The notes below the pieces were generated by a model. The model had not been told where the DNA came from, did no database searches, and worked only from the letters and a program-made list of their open reading frames with translations. Positions 1-7,568 of a DNA stretch of 64,000 nt are shown one piece after another. This DNA comes from an uncultured Porphyromonadaceae bacterium (GTDB lineage: Bacteria > Bacteroidota > Bacteroidia > Bacteroidales > Muribaculaceae). The stretch lies in assembly GCA_947177185.1 (NCBI GenBank), contig CAMWTJ010000006.1, positions 34,108-98,107 of the forward strand, written 5' to 3'. How positions within the stretch are numbered: position 1 is the stretch's first letter; each line of letters starts with the position of its first letter. The position numbers and the translations under genes were made by a program.

Positions 1-496
1 CGTATATATACTCCCAGAAATGCCCTATGGTGGTGCTTCCGGCTATAAGCGCCGACTCGGACGGATAAGCCGGCCAGTTGGCAAGCACGACCACGCGCAA
101 GTCGCGTCCGGCTATGGCAGGGTCGCAGACCGCATCCACGGCATAGCTTCGGGAGGTGGAGGTGGACTCCGTGGGCAGCACGCTTTCCACAGCCACCGGG
201 CTTATGAACACACCCTCGGCGTCAAAGAAATAGAATCTGAAATTGCCCCCGGCCACGTCGATATAGTTCTCGAAGCCCGAGCCCGTGTCGTAGCCGTCGC
301 CGAGATAACCGGGCGCACGCATGCGGCTGCCGGACGTGCCGGCGCCTGTGTCGCTGACAGTCAGCGTGAACACCGCGCGGCACTCCGCAGCCGACGCGTC
401 AGGCTCCGCGCCTGCCACGCCGGAACAGGCCGGCAGGCCGACAAGCGCCGCGACGCTCAGCATTATAATCAACGCTATGTGGGCAGATATCCGCAT
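1..496 (-). CDS. Fimbrial subunit lipoprotein, 3' end off the left edge
   Basis: Reading leftward from an ATG at 496, an open frame runs off the window (165 complete codons seen). The N-terminus is a lipoprotein signal peptide with lipobox LPAC, Cys about residue 24. The mature part, with segments such as GFENYIDVAGGNFRFYFFD and VVVLANWP, has the look of the Mfa/FimA-like fimbrillin superfamily of Bacteroidales. The ATG lies 9 bases after the stop of the Mfa2-like gene, so the two are surely co-transcribed. In Mfa-type operons this position is usually held by an accessory or tip subunit; which one cannot be told without the C-terminus. Family level is fairly sure, exact role is inference. Confidence 0.72.
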   Translation of the reverse strand, partial: MRISAHIALIIMLSVAALVGLPACSGVAGAEPDASAAECRAVFTLTVSDTGAGTSGSRMRAPGYLGDGYDTGSGFENYIDVAGGNFRFYFFDAEGVFISPVAVESVLPTESTSTSRSYAVDAVCDPAIAGRDLRVVVLANWPAYPSESALIAGSTTIGHFWEYIY

Positions 497-505
497 TTCC
501 TGATA

Positions 506-1531
506 TTATAAATCGCTGTCCTGAAGGACCACACGCCAGCTGTTTATGAAAAGCTGCGTCATGGTTGATCCCTCGAGGTACACCACGATGCGGTAGCTGC
601 TGCAGTAGTCGAGGTAGTCCTGGTGGGCAAGGTGCGCATGCTGGCCCTTGCTCATGAGAAAGTATTTCACAAGCGGCAGAGAGCATATGAGTCCGCGCTC
701 GCGGTGGTATATCTTCAGACGCATGTCGCTGCCGGTGGTGATACGGGCCGTGGTGATGTCGGCCGACAGGCTCGGCACCCATTCGCCCGCCGACGGAGCG
801 TCGGCGGATGCGGAGGGCAGCATCTCGGCTGTTCCGGCCGTCTGCTGCCAGGGATAATATGTCAGCTGCTCGTCGTCGAGCAACGAATTGTCCCAGTCCA
901 TCATGCCGTTTCGGTCGGTGACGGTCACTATATAGTCGTCGGCCGAAACCGTGGGCGCATAGCGCTGCACCAGCTGCACGTTTATGTCGTTGGTGTCTTT
1001 GGTGAGTACCACCGTATAGACGTGCACACCCTGCTCGTCGGGAAAAACACTCGCCATGAGCCGGCCATGAAAAAGCGGCTTCAGGCATGCTGTGACAGCC
1101 GAGCCTTCCAGCCCGAGGTTTTCGGGATGGGCGGCGCGCTCGTCCAGCCGGCACGTCAGGCCTGTGTGCACATCGGACTCCGCTACGCTGAAATGGCTGC
1201 GGTGGCCTTCGCCGCACCAGGCTATCAGAGAATATGTGCCGGGCGGCACATCTACATCCATCATATAGCCCGGCTCACGCAGCGCGGCGCCGCTATCGTG
1301 CTTCTGCCATACGATATGCCCGGTGGCATCGTCCACCACGTAGAGGGTCACCTCGCGCACTTGCGGAACAAATGCATCGGCGTACTCGAGGTTTCTGTCA
1401 TAGACAAAGCGCACCTTGTAGTATGGGTCGCAGTCGCCCTCGCCGTCATAGATGAGGCCGCCGCACGAATTAAGGGCCAGGAGCGCGAGCGCCGACAGCA
1501 GTGTCCGAAATATGTGCAGTTTATGATTCAC
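506..1531 (-). CDS. Mfa2/FimB-type fimbrial anchor lipoprotein
   Basis: Likely the outer-membrane anchor that ends and tethers an Mfa-type fimbria. The start chosen is GTG at 1531: it gives a clean lipoprotein signal peptide (hydrophobic LLSALALLAL, then NSC with Cys about residue 23). An upstream ATG at 1645 would add 38 residues that do not look like a signal peptide. The mature N-terminus CDPYYKVRFVYDRNL, followed by EVTLYVVDD and PGTYSLIAWCG, is typical of the FimB/Mfa2 family. About 341 residues is normal for the family. It lies downstream of the shaft gene, separated from it by a strong hairpin, and directly upstream of a third fimbrial lipoprotein. Confidence 0.85.
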   Translation of the reverse strand: MNHKLHIFRTLLSALALLALNSCGGLIYDGEGDCDPYYKVRFVYDRNLEYADAFVPQVREVTLYVVDDATGHIVWQKHDSGAALREPGYMMDVDVPPGTYSLIAWCGEGHRSHFSVAESDVHTGLTCRLDERAAHPENLGLEGSAVTACLKPLFHGRLMASVFPDEQGVHVYTVVLTKDTNDINVQLVQRYAPTVSADDYIVTVTDRNGMMDWDNSLLDDEQLTYYPWQQTAGTAEMLPSASADAPSAGEWVPSLSADITTARITTGSDMRLKIYHRERGLICSLPLVKYFLMSKGQHAHLAHQDYLDYCSSYRIVVYLEGSTMTQLFINSWRVVLQDSDL

Positions 1532-1653
1532 AGGATTGATGTATATATGTGTGGTATATGTTGTGGCGGCACAAGTCCGCTCGTTACAGTCGTAATAGGA
1601 GGAAGACCTCACGGACGGGTCTTCAGGGATGGATTCGAGGAGCAAGGAGAATA

Positions 1654-1681
1654 ACCCGGCGCGGCGTGCGCCGCGCCGGGT
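1654..1681 (-). terminator. Perfect 12-bp hairpin between shaft and anchor genes
   Basis: A perfect GC-rich inverted repeat (arms 1654-1665 and 1670-1681, 4-base loop) lies 20 bases after the Mfa1-type stop codon. In the leftward direction it is followed by only a weak U run (TTATTCTCC). This suggests a leaky terminator or mRNA-stabilising hairpin that would keep anchor expression well below shaft expression. Confidence 0.6.
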
Positions 1682-1700
1682 AGATGTGTCAAAAACTTTA

Positions 1701-3536
1701 TCAGAGCACTATGTTGTCCTGATTTACAATACGCCAGGAGAGAACGCTGATGTTCACACCTACGTAGTAGAGGGGATCTTCGGGTTCGTCGGGGGTAACG
1801 GTTTCGTTGTCGGGGTCGAACACGCCATGGCCAACCTTGGAGAATTTGCTGACGGTGAGGCGGTAGGCATGGTTGCGCACCACGCCGTAGTAACCTTCCG
1901 CGGTGTTGTCGACCTCGTAGGTCTGGTGCTCAACGGGTATGTAGTACACGGAAGCGCCGTCGTTGAAGTTCACGGCCGGGTGTTCGGCGTTCTGAACAGA
2001 CGCTATAGTAGCCGCGAAAGTCTTGCCGGTATATTCGGGCGCGTCTACCTCGCCATACACATTGTTGCCGTTCTCGTCCTTGTCGCCGGTGCGGTAGTAG
2101 AGTTTCAGACCTTCGGCCGGAACAACAACCACCTGTCCCATCTTGCCTGTGCCGTCAGACTCCAGGGCAAGCGCTGCGGTGCCCACCTGAGTGTATTCAT
2201 TGGCGGCGGCATCGTAAGTATAGAAGTTCAGTTCGCCCTTGCTCTTGAGCTGATTGAGCAGATAGTTTTTATAAGCCTCGGTCTTGAAGAGCAGACCATT
2301 GTAGCGCACCATGTCGATGGACGCGCCGTTGGCGTCGCACACGCGGGCTTTAAGCGCCACGTGAGTCACACGTGCGGGCTTCACAAGCATCTTGCCGGTT
2401 TCGGTCTTGCTTGCTTCGAGAATCATGTCGGTGGAGTTGGTGTTCTCGTAGCAGTATTCCACCTCGCCGAGGGCGCGGCTGAGGTTGCTCACAAGCGAGT
2501 AGTTCAGCGGGTAGCTGCTGTTGTTCACGGGGTCGGCGTTGAGTGCGGCGTCGCCGTACACAGAGCTCTTGGCCCAGTAGCTGCGGTGGCGCTTGCTCTC
2601 GTTCCAGTCGGCCCAGAGGTCGGATTCGCTCCATCCGTCGAACTGCTTGCAGAGGTAGCTCTGGGGATTTGTGGCGTTGAGCGCCCAGCCCTCCACCTCC
2701 ACATAGAGGTCGGTGACGGCTTTGTCTTCGTCGTTCTCGTCGCCGTTGCCTGCACCTGCGAGGCTCTGGTCGAGTTTGTAGATTACGTGTTCCACGCCTT
2801 CGGCATCGGTGTATGTGGTCTGCGGGGCGTTTTCAGAAATGTTGAGGGTAACTTTTGCAGCCAGACGCTCCACGTACACTTTAACTGCATTGCCGTTGGT
2901 CAGAGCTTCTTCGGCTGAGAGGTAGAAATCCTCGTCGCGCAGTCTGGTGGCATAATAGAAAGTGTCGTCGTGGTTGAGGTCGTCGGCGCTGAGATAGCTA
3001 GAGGTGCTCATCACGAATGTGCCGTTGCTCTGCTTGTCGGGGAAAGCAGTTGCATACTGCTGCAGAGCTGTGGCGGCGTCGGTGATGTTGGTTTCGGGGC
3101 ATACGAAATCGGGAGCGTTGAGCACCGTGACCATGAAGCGGGGATAGCCGGTGGAGGTGAGTCCTTCGAGCACGAGGATATTCTCGGTGCCTATGTACTC
3201 GATGTTGTTGTTTTCATTGTCGCCGGGGGTTCCGAAAGAGGGGTTGCCCATGGAGGCGGTCATCACGTAATTGCCGGCGTTGTCGTAGAAGAAGAAACGC
3301 GCGCTGGTCACTTTGTGCTCATAGTCGGAGCCAAGCTCGAAATCGTCGGCGGTAGAGGGTGCACGCTGCGGAGCGGGACGCAGATTGTTCACATCGCTGA
3401 TGTTGATGGTCATGTAGGCCACGTCGCCCACGGGCTTTTTGTCGTCGACGCCGTTGTTTGAGGGCTCGTCGGCTGAGCATGCCGCAAGAAGTGTCATTGC
3501 GGCAAATGCCATTGAAAGTTTACCTGAGAATTTCAT
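1701..3536 (-). CDS. Mfa1-type major fimbrillin (shaft subunit)
   Basis: Structural subunit of a Bacteroidales type V-like fimbria, exported as a lipoprotein and polymerised by strand exchange after proteolysis. It begins MKFSGKLSMAFAAMTLLAAC, a lipoprotein signal peptide with Cys at residue 20. The N-terminal fimbrillin domain carries repeated basic residues before RAPSTADDFELG that could be the Arg-type processing site. The C-terminus (GVVRNHAYRLTVSKFSKVGHG, then YYVGVNISVLSWRIVNQDN) is the diagnostic Mfa1 C-terminal region and final donor strand. At 611 residues it is slightly longer than Porphyromonas Mfa1. It sits between the DUF3868 gene and the anchor gene, the usual order. The polymerisation mechanism is family knowledge, not seen here. 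Confidence 0.88.
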   Translation of the reverse strand: MKFSGKLSMAFAAMTLLAACSADEPSNNGVDDKKPVGDVAYMTINISDVNNLRPAPQRAPSTADDFELGSDYEHKVTSARFFFYDNAGNYVMTASMGNPSFGTPGDNENNNIEYIGTENILVLEGLTSTGYPRFMVTVLNAPDFVCPETNITDAATALQQYATAFPDKQSNGTFVMSTSSYLSADDLNHDDTFYYATRLRDEDFYLSAEEALTNGNAVKVYVERLAAKVTLNISENAPQTTYTDAEGVEHVIYKLDQSLAGAGNGDENDEDKAVTDLYVEVEGWALNATNPQSYLCKQFDGWSESDLWADWNESKRHRSYWAKSSVYGDAALNADPVNNSSYPLNYSLVSNLSRALGEVEYCYENTNSTDMILEASKTETGKMLVKPARVTHVALKARVCDANGASIDMVRYNGLLFKTEAYKNYLLNQLKSKGELNFYTYDAAANEYTQVGTAALALESDGTGKMGQVVVVPAEGLKLYYRTGDKDENGNNVYGEVDAPEYTGKTFAATIASVQNAEHPAVNFNDGASVYYIPVEHQTYEVDNTAEGYYGVVRNHAYRLTVSKFSKVGHGVFDPDNETVTPDEPEDPLYYVGVNISVLSWRIVNQDNIVL

Positions 3537-3586
3537 TGTACTTTTTGTAGATTTTGAGTTATGATTGAACTGTTGTTTCTATTCTT

Positions 3587-5011
3587 TCACTGCTTGCCGG
3601 CGGTCTTCACCAGATACTCCACAGTAGCGCGGTTGCGCAGGGCAGCAACGCGCTCAGCCTCCGTGCGGGCTTCGGCGAGCCCCATGTCGGCGGCGGTGGC
3701 AAACAGTTGTTCGGCCCGCTCTAAATCGCCGCACATACCGGCCAGCACGCCGCGGGTATAGACAGCCTCAGCGGTGTCGCCGGCGCGTGTCAGATGGCGC
3801 TCGGCCTCGGCCGTACGACCGGCCCGCAGCGCCACCGTGGCGGCGTTGAGATTGCACTCGGAATCAAACGGATGCACGGCCGCAGCGGTGGTGTAGACAT
3901 CGGCATATTCGGGGCTGTCGGAGGCATATGTGGCAGCTATACGCTGGAAGTCCACTGGGCGAAGACGGTCGGGCGCTGCAGCGTACACGCGCTTCAGCTC
4001 CTCGACGGAGGTGAAGTCCCTGAAACGGTAGCGCACCGTGTAGTCGGAGTGGCGCAGGCCCGGATACACATGTTCAAGTATGTACTTGTATTCGGCAGGG
4101 TAGCGGCGGCGCATCTCGGCGTCGCGAGCATCGGGCTCGAGAGCCGAACGCGCTATCTGAACGAGCTCGTCGCGGTGCGTCAGGCCGCACGTGTCAAGAA
4201 AGGCGTAAAGGCCTTCCCAATCCTCGGGCTCATAGTCGGTGCTCATGATTTCGGGGCTGAAATTGTAGTGCTCGCGCACATATTCCTTGAGCGACGCCGT
4301 GCGGCCCATGGCCAGGCGTATATTGTTCTGATACGAACCTTCGGGCGAGGCAAAGCCCTTGATGGTGATACGCGTGATTACGGCGTCAGGGTCGTTTTTC
4401 ACCTTGTCTATCGAAGCGATAATCTTTGCTATCTCTTTGCGGTTTCCGCGATAGTCAGGCCGTATTTCGGTACGGTTCACCACGAAATCCACGAACGCTT
4501 TTCCCTCTGCCGTGCGCTCTACCACGCTGTCGCCTGTGAGCTCCACAAACCGAAACACCGGCTCGTAGACGGGCCGCTCGTAATCAAGCCTCGCCAAAGG
4601 CGTTTCGGGAGCCTGCACGGGCGCGTCGCAGCAGTGCGACACCTCTGCGCGCAGCACCACCACCGCCTGAGCCATCCATGGCATAAAAGGCGTAGATTCG
4701 CGGTATGCAATGACCCGGCCGCTGCCTGCCGGGTACATCGCACGACCCGCAGGCAAATCGTTGTTGCGGATATGCGAGTAATAACGGTTGCGGCCGGCCA
4801 CGGCAAACGACGGCAGCACGACACTGTCGGTACCGGCGGCCGCGCGCACCACCGGGGTATAAAGCACCTCGCGGTCGCGGCCGGGCTGTATTCTTGCGGC
4901 GTCGACATCTATCGCAACGTGCAGTAAATCAGACTCTCGCCGCACGTCGACATCGGTCAGCGCAGACACATCTGCGGCGCGCAGGCCTATAGAGGCAAGT
5001 GCCACGGCCAT
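3587..5011 (-). CDS. DUF3868/OmpA-like fimbrial locus protein, signal peptide damaged
   Basis: Envelope protein of unknown biochemical role that accompanies Mfa-type fimbrial genes. An N-terminal DUF3868 region is followed by an OmpA-like segment at about residues 165-245, including KGFASPEGSYQNNIRLAMGR, which resembles the peptidoglycan-binding motif. A helical TPR-like tail covers about 385-474. The only usable start in this frame is ATG 5011, giving a signal peptide without a basic N-region (MAVALASIGLRAADV). Upstream in the same frame there is ATG at 5041, one base after the DUF3575 stop, then three codons and a TGA at 5029-5027. The ancestral protein probably began at 5041 and a nonsense change shortened it. 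Export of the shortened form is uncertain. Confidence 0.8.
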   Translation of the reverse strand: MAVALASIGLRAADVSALTDVDVRRESDLLHVAIDVDAARIQPGRDREVLYTPVVRAAAGTDSVVLPSFAVAGRNRYYSHIRNNDLPAGRAMYPAGSGRVIAYRESTPFMPWMAQAVVVLRAEVSHCCDAPVQAPETPLARLDYERPVYEPVFRFVELTGDSVVERTAEGKAFVDFVVNRTEIRPDYRGNRKEIAKIIASIDKVKNDPDAVITRITIKGFASPEGSYQNNIRLAMGRTASLKEYVREHYNFSPEIMSTDYEPEDWEGLYAFLDTCGLTHRDELVQIARSALEPDARDAEMRRRYPAEYKYILEHVYPGLRHSDYTVRYRFRDFTSVEELKRVYAAAPDRLRPVDFQRIAATYASDSPEYADVYTTAAAVHPFDSECNLNAATVALRAGRTAEAERHLTRAGDTAEAVYTRGVLAGMCGDLERAEQLFATAADMGLAEARTEAERVAALRNRATVEYLVKTAGKQ

Positions 5012-5042
5012 AAGCGCGGCAACAAATCATATGGTATTCATA

Positions 5043-5630
5043 TCAGAAAGTGTAAATCAGATTGACTGCCGCTTTTGTCGGCCCTACGTAGTTGTGCGGG
5101 TGATCGCTCTCGACACGTTTGCCACAGTCGGCGCACTCAAAACGGTCGTAGCGCGTGTACACCCATCCGAAGCCTATGGCGGCCTCTATATTCCAGTGGC
5201 GGTTGAGTATCCATGAGTAGCCATAGACAAGTCCGGCGCCGGCCATCCAGCCCTGAAAACGATAGTCACGCAGCAGGCTGAAATCGGTGCCCAGGAATTT
5301 GAAATCCATGTCGAGATTGCCGAAATTGTATTGACCGCCTATCAGATGCGCGCCTATGAAATGGCCGGAAAAAGCCTGGCAGAACCAATAACGCGCCTCG
5401 GGCTGCACGGCCCAGTGTTTCCAGCGCCGGCCGCCAAGTGTCCATGCATTGAGATTGCCGCTCACATCTACTGTCCATTGCGGCGCAACGCGCACTTCCG
5501 CACCACCGTTGAGTGTAGCGGTAGCATCATACAGCAGATTTGTCTTAATAGCCACATGCTGGGCGCCGGCCGTGCCGGGAAGCAGGCTACAGATGAACAC
5601 ACACATAAATGCTATTATCTTCTCTCTCAT
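5043..5630 (-). CDS. DUF3575 outer-membrane barrel protein, first gene of the fimbrial operon
   Basis: Small predicted outer-membrane beta-barrel of the DUF3575 family, commonly found at the head of Bacteroidales fimbrial operons. The start at 5630 (MREKIIAFMCVFICSLLPG) gives a normal signal peptide ending near AGA; an ATG seven codons upstream adds residues with no clear function. The mature part opens with VAIKTNLLYDATATLNGGAE and contains alternating aromatic/hydrophobic strands ending in F (VNLIYTF), typical of barrel proteins. A CADCGKR pair of cysteines near residue 175 is unusual. Its stop codon is separated by one base from the ancestral start of the DUF3868 gene, so the two were translationally coupled. 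Its exact role in fimbria assembly is not established. Confidence 0.8.
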   Translation of the reverse strand: MREKIIAFMCVFICSLLPGTAGAQHVAIKTNLLYDATATLNGGAEVRVAPQWTVDVSGNLNAWTLGGRRWKHWAVQPEARYWFCQAFSGHFIGAHLIGGQYNFGNLDMDFKFLGTDFSLLRDYRFQGWMAGAGLVYGYSWILNRHWNIEAAIGFGWVYTRYDRFECADCGKRVESDHPHNYVGPTKAAVNLIYTF

Positions 5631-5795
5631 TTCAGTACAAGACAAGAACAATTGTTGTAAAGCAAGTGCAGTTTTGCAGATGAAGCAAAACCAGTGAAAC
5701 CTATGTTATACCCTTACGGGTGCGTGTACGTTGTGAATCAGCGTCTTTTCTACCTTAGTCGCGCCATTTTTATGGCCGGCTGAATTTTTCGGCTG

Positions 5796-5803
5796 CAAAA
5801 TTA
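5796..5803 (-). promoter_or_regulatory. Probable -7 element of the fimbrial operon promoter
   Basis: On the minus strand the sequence reads TAATTTTG, a perfect TAnnTTTG box, about 165 bases upstream of the DUF3575 start. No TTTG is present at the expected -33 distance, so activity may depend on another factor. Confidence 0.5.
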
Positions 5804-5920
5804 GAAATATTTTTTGAATATTCGAGTTTATTTAACCAAAAAATATTGCAATTAATATTGATAACATGTTTAATTTATTGTAACATAGGCTACTATAGTT
5901 ATTTTATTAATATATAGATA

Positions 5921-5952
5921 GTTACATCCGCAAAATCATTTGCGGATGTAAC
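5921..5952 (-). terminator. Perfect hairpin after the GH30 gene
   Basis: Arms of 14 bases (5921-5934 and 5939-5952) pair perfectly around a 4-base loop, about 60 bases past the GH30 stop. The following leftward sequence is AT-rich but not a pure U run. It is probably the transcription terminator of the GH31-GH30 operon. Confidence 0.55.
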
Positions 5953-6012
5953 AAGAGGAAATATTCGGCTTAATTAACCGGGACTATATTTTGCGGCAGG
6001 GGAGAACTGTGG

Positions 6013-7521
6013 CTACAGCGCGAACACGTAGGAAACGAACGAATGTGCCGCGAGCGTGTCGTTGATGTAGCCTCCGGGAGTCTGTATGGCCAGCGGCACA
6101 TCGGTGTCTTCAAAATTGCCGGCCACCACCACGCCGCGGCCGTCGGGCGTGGCGTAGGCTATCACGGGGGTGTTGCAGCCCTCGGCGGGCGCGCGGTAGG
6201 CTATCATGCGGCTGCCTGGCGGTATCAGATTGCTAAAATGCTTGACAGCATAGAATTCGGGTGTGTAGCGCACTTTCCTCGTTTGTGAGTCGACCTGTAT
6301 CAGAGCGTTCTGCTTCCATCCCCAGGGGCTCTCGCCATCGTCGGGGAGCAGAAAGTTCCAGTTGTACCACTCGTCGCATCCATTGCCCATGTTGTCGGCT
6401 ATGAGAAACAGCGTGTGCTCGCCTGCCTTCCAGTCCATAGAGCCGTTGCCGCACTCGCTCTCCGAACATATGTAGTGCAGGTCTGGATAAAGGCTGCGCA
6501 TGGCCGGCAGTATCTCCCTGCCCTCCCACTGGAAGGCCGCACCGTCGATGCAGGCGCGCAGTCCGTCGTCGCCCATCACCTTCTCCACATGGTCCTGCCT
6601 GTTGGTGTTGAACGTGCCTATGTACAGCTTCACGTCGGGATGCTTACGACGCAGAGTCGGGGCCAGATAGTCGCGATTGAAACGTATGGTGCCCTCCGCT
6701 GTCCAGGGGCAGCCGGGATATGGCGTGTAGCTGTAGGCCTCGTTCTGATATATCACCATGTCCACCGGCACTCCCTGCTCGGCATACATGTCTATGAACT
6801 TGCAGAAATAGTCAGCATAAGCCTGCAGATAGCGAGGGTCCTGTATAAAATAGTCCTGAGTGGCCAGTCGCCGCGGGAACTGCCCGTCGCGTTCGCCGAG
6901 AAACTTCATTTCGTCCTCGTCGATGCCTTCCACCTCGCCGAACAGCAGATAGTCCGTTTCGGGACGCGCATTGTTGTGTCTGCTGCTCACCACCGGGTAG
7001 TCCTGGTTTATCTTCATCCAGCTCGGCGGGCTCCATGGCGAAATCCAGAACGTCAGCGCTGGGTTGTAACGCTGTGCGGCACGCACAAGCGGTATGATGG
7101 AGCGTTTGTCGCGCTCTATATTGAAATGGCGCAATTCGAAATCGCCCGGCACCTCGTCGCAGCTGTACCACGAGCGGCCGTAGTCGTTGCAGTTCATGGA
7201 TATACGGCCGCGTGTGAAGCGCAGGTCGCCGTCGGGGGCGAACAGCCGGCGCATTATCTCGTCCTGCTCCTCCCGCCTGAGCATCATGAGAGCGTCCCAG
7301 TCCAACTCGTTGAAGGTCGTGCCCCAGGCGCGGAGCTCCACTCCCGGCGCCGACGCGTCGAACTTCAGCGGCACCGCGCCGCCCTCGGCACGGGCCGAGG
7401 TACGGAGCGACGACTCCACCCACGGGGCAGCGTCTGTGGTGACTATTTTCCTGACTTTTGCCGCGTGCGCGGCAATGGCGGCCACTGCCGCCAGAACCAT
7501 AAGCAATACTCGTTTCTTCAT
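6013..7521 (-). CDS. Glycoside hydrolase family 30 enzyme, exported
   Basis: Retaining beta-glycosidase of clan GH-A. The signal peptide MKKRVLLMVLAAVAAIAAHA is followed by a TIM-barrel domain. The acid/base lies in YQNEAYS (Glu261) and the nucleophile in ICSESECG (Glu354), which lines up with the ASEAC nucleophile motif of glucocerebrosidase-type GH30. SPWSPPSWMK at about 161-170 is the conserved strand-4 motif. A short beta side-domain closes the protein at about 440-502. The length is typical. Substrate may be a beta-glucan, beta-xyloside or related glycan; sequence alone does not decide. It lies 47 bases downstream of a GH31 gene and probably shares its transcript. Confidence 0.82.
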   Translation of the reverse strand: MKKRVLLMVLAAVAAIAAHAAKVRKIVTTDAAPWVESSLRTSARAEGGAVPLKFDASAPGVELRAWGTTFNELDWDALMMLRREEQDEIMRRLFAPDGDLRFTRGRISMNCNDYGRSWYSCDEVPGDFELRHFNIERDKRSIIPLVRAAQRYNPALTFWISPWSPPSWMKINQDYPVVSSRHNNARPETDYLLFGEVEGIDEDEMKFLGERDGQFPRRLATQDYFIQDPRYLQAYADYFCKFIDMYAEQGVPVDMVIYQNEAYSYTPYPGCPWTAEGTIRFNRDYLAPTLRRKHPDVKLYIGTFNTNRQDHVEKVMGDDGLRACIDGAAFQWEGREILPAMRSLYPDLHYICSESECGNGSMDWKAGEHTLFLIADNMGNGCDEWYNWNFLLPDDGESPWGWKQNALIQVDSQTRKVRYTPEFYAVKHFSNLIPPGSRMIAYRAPAEGCNTPVIAYATPDGRGVVVAGNFEDTDVPLAIQTPGGYINDTLAAHSFVSYVFAL

Positions 7522-7568
7522 ATAAAGTAAATATATACCTTAGAATACGGCCTGCGGCGCCGGTCTAC

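Larger units (their letters stand above)
5631..6012. other. AT-rich intergenic stretch between fimbrial and GH30/GH31 operons
   Basis: No gene is visible in these 382 bases. It holds the probable fimbrial promoter near 5800 and a perfect hairpin at 5921-5952 downstream of the GH30 gene. The rest is AT-rich and contains no long inverted repeat flanking the promoter, so an invertible promoter is not supported. Confidence 0.6.

Noticed and set aside
1629..2918. Plus-strand frame of 429 codons opposite the Mfa1-type gene
   Set aside because: The minus-strand product has a lipoprotein signal and the diagnostic Mfa1 C-terminus; the plus frame has neither signal nor family features.
5631..6012. Possible invertible promoter for the fimbrial operon
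   Set aside because: The only strong inverted repeat (5921-5952) has a 4-base loop and fits a terminator; no pair of repeats flanks the -7 box at 5796-5803.
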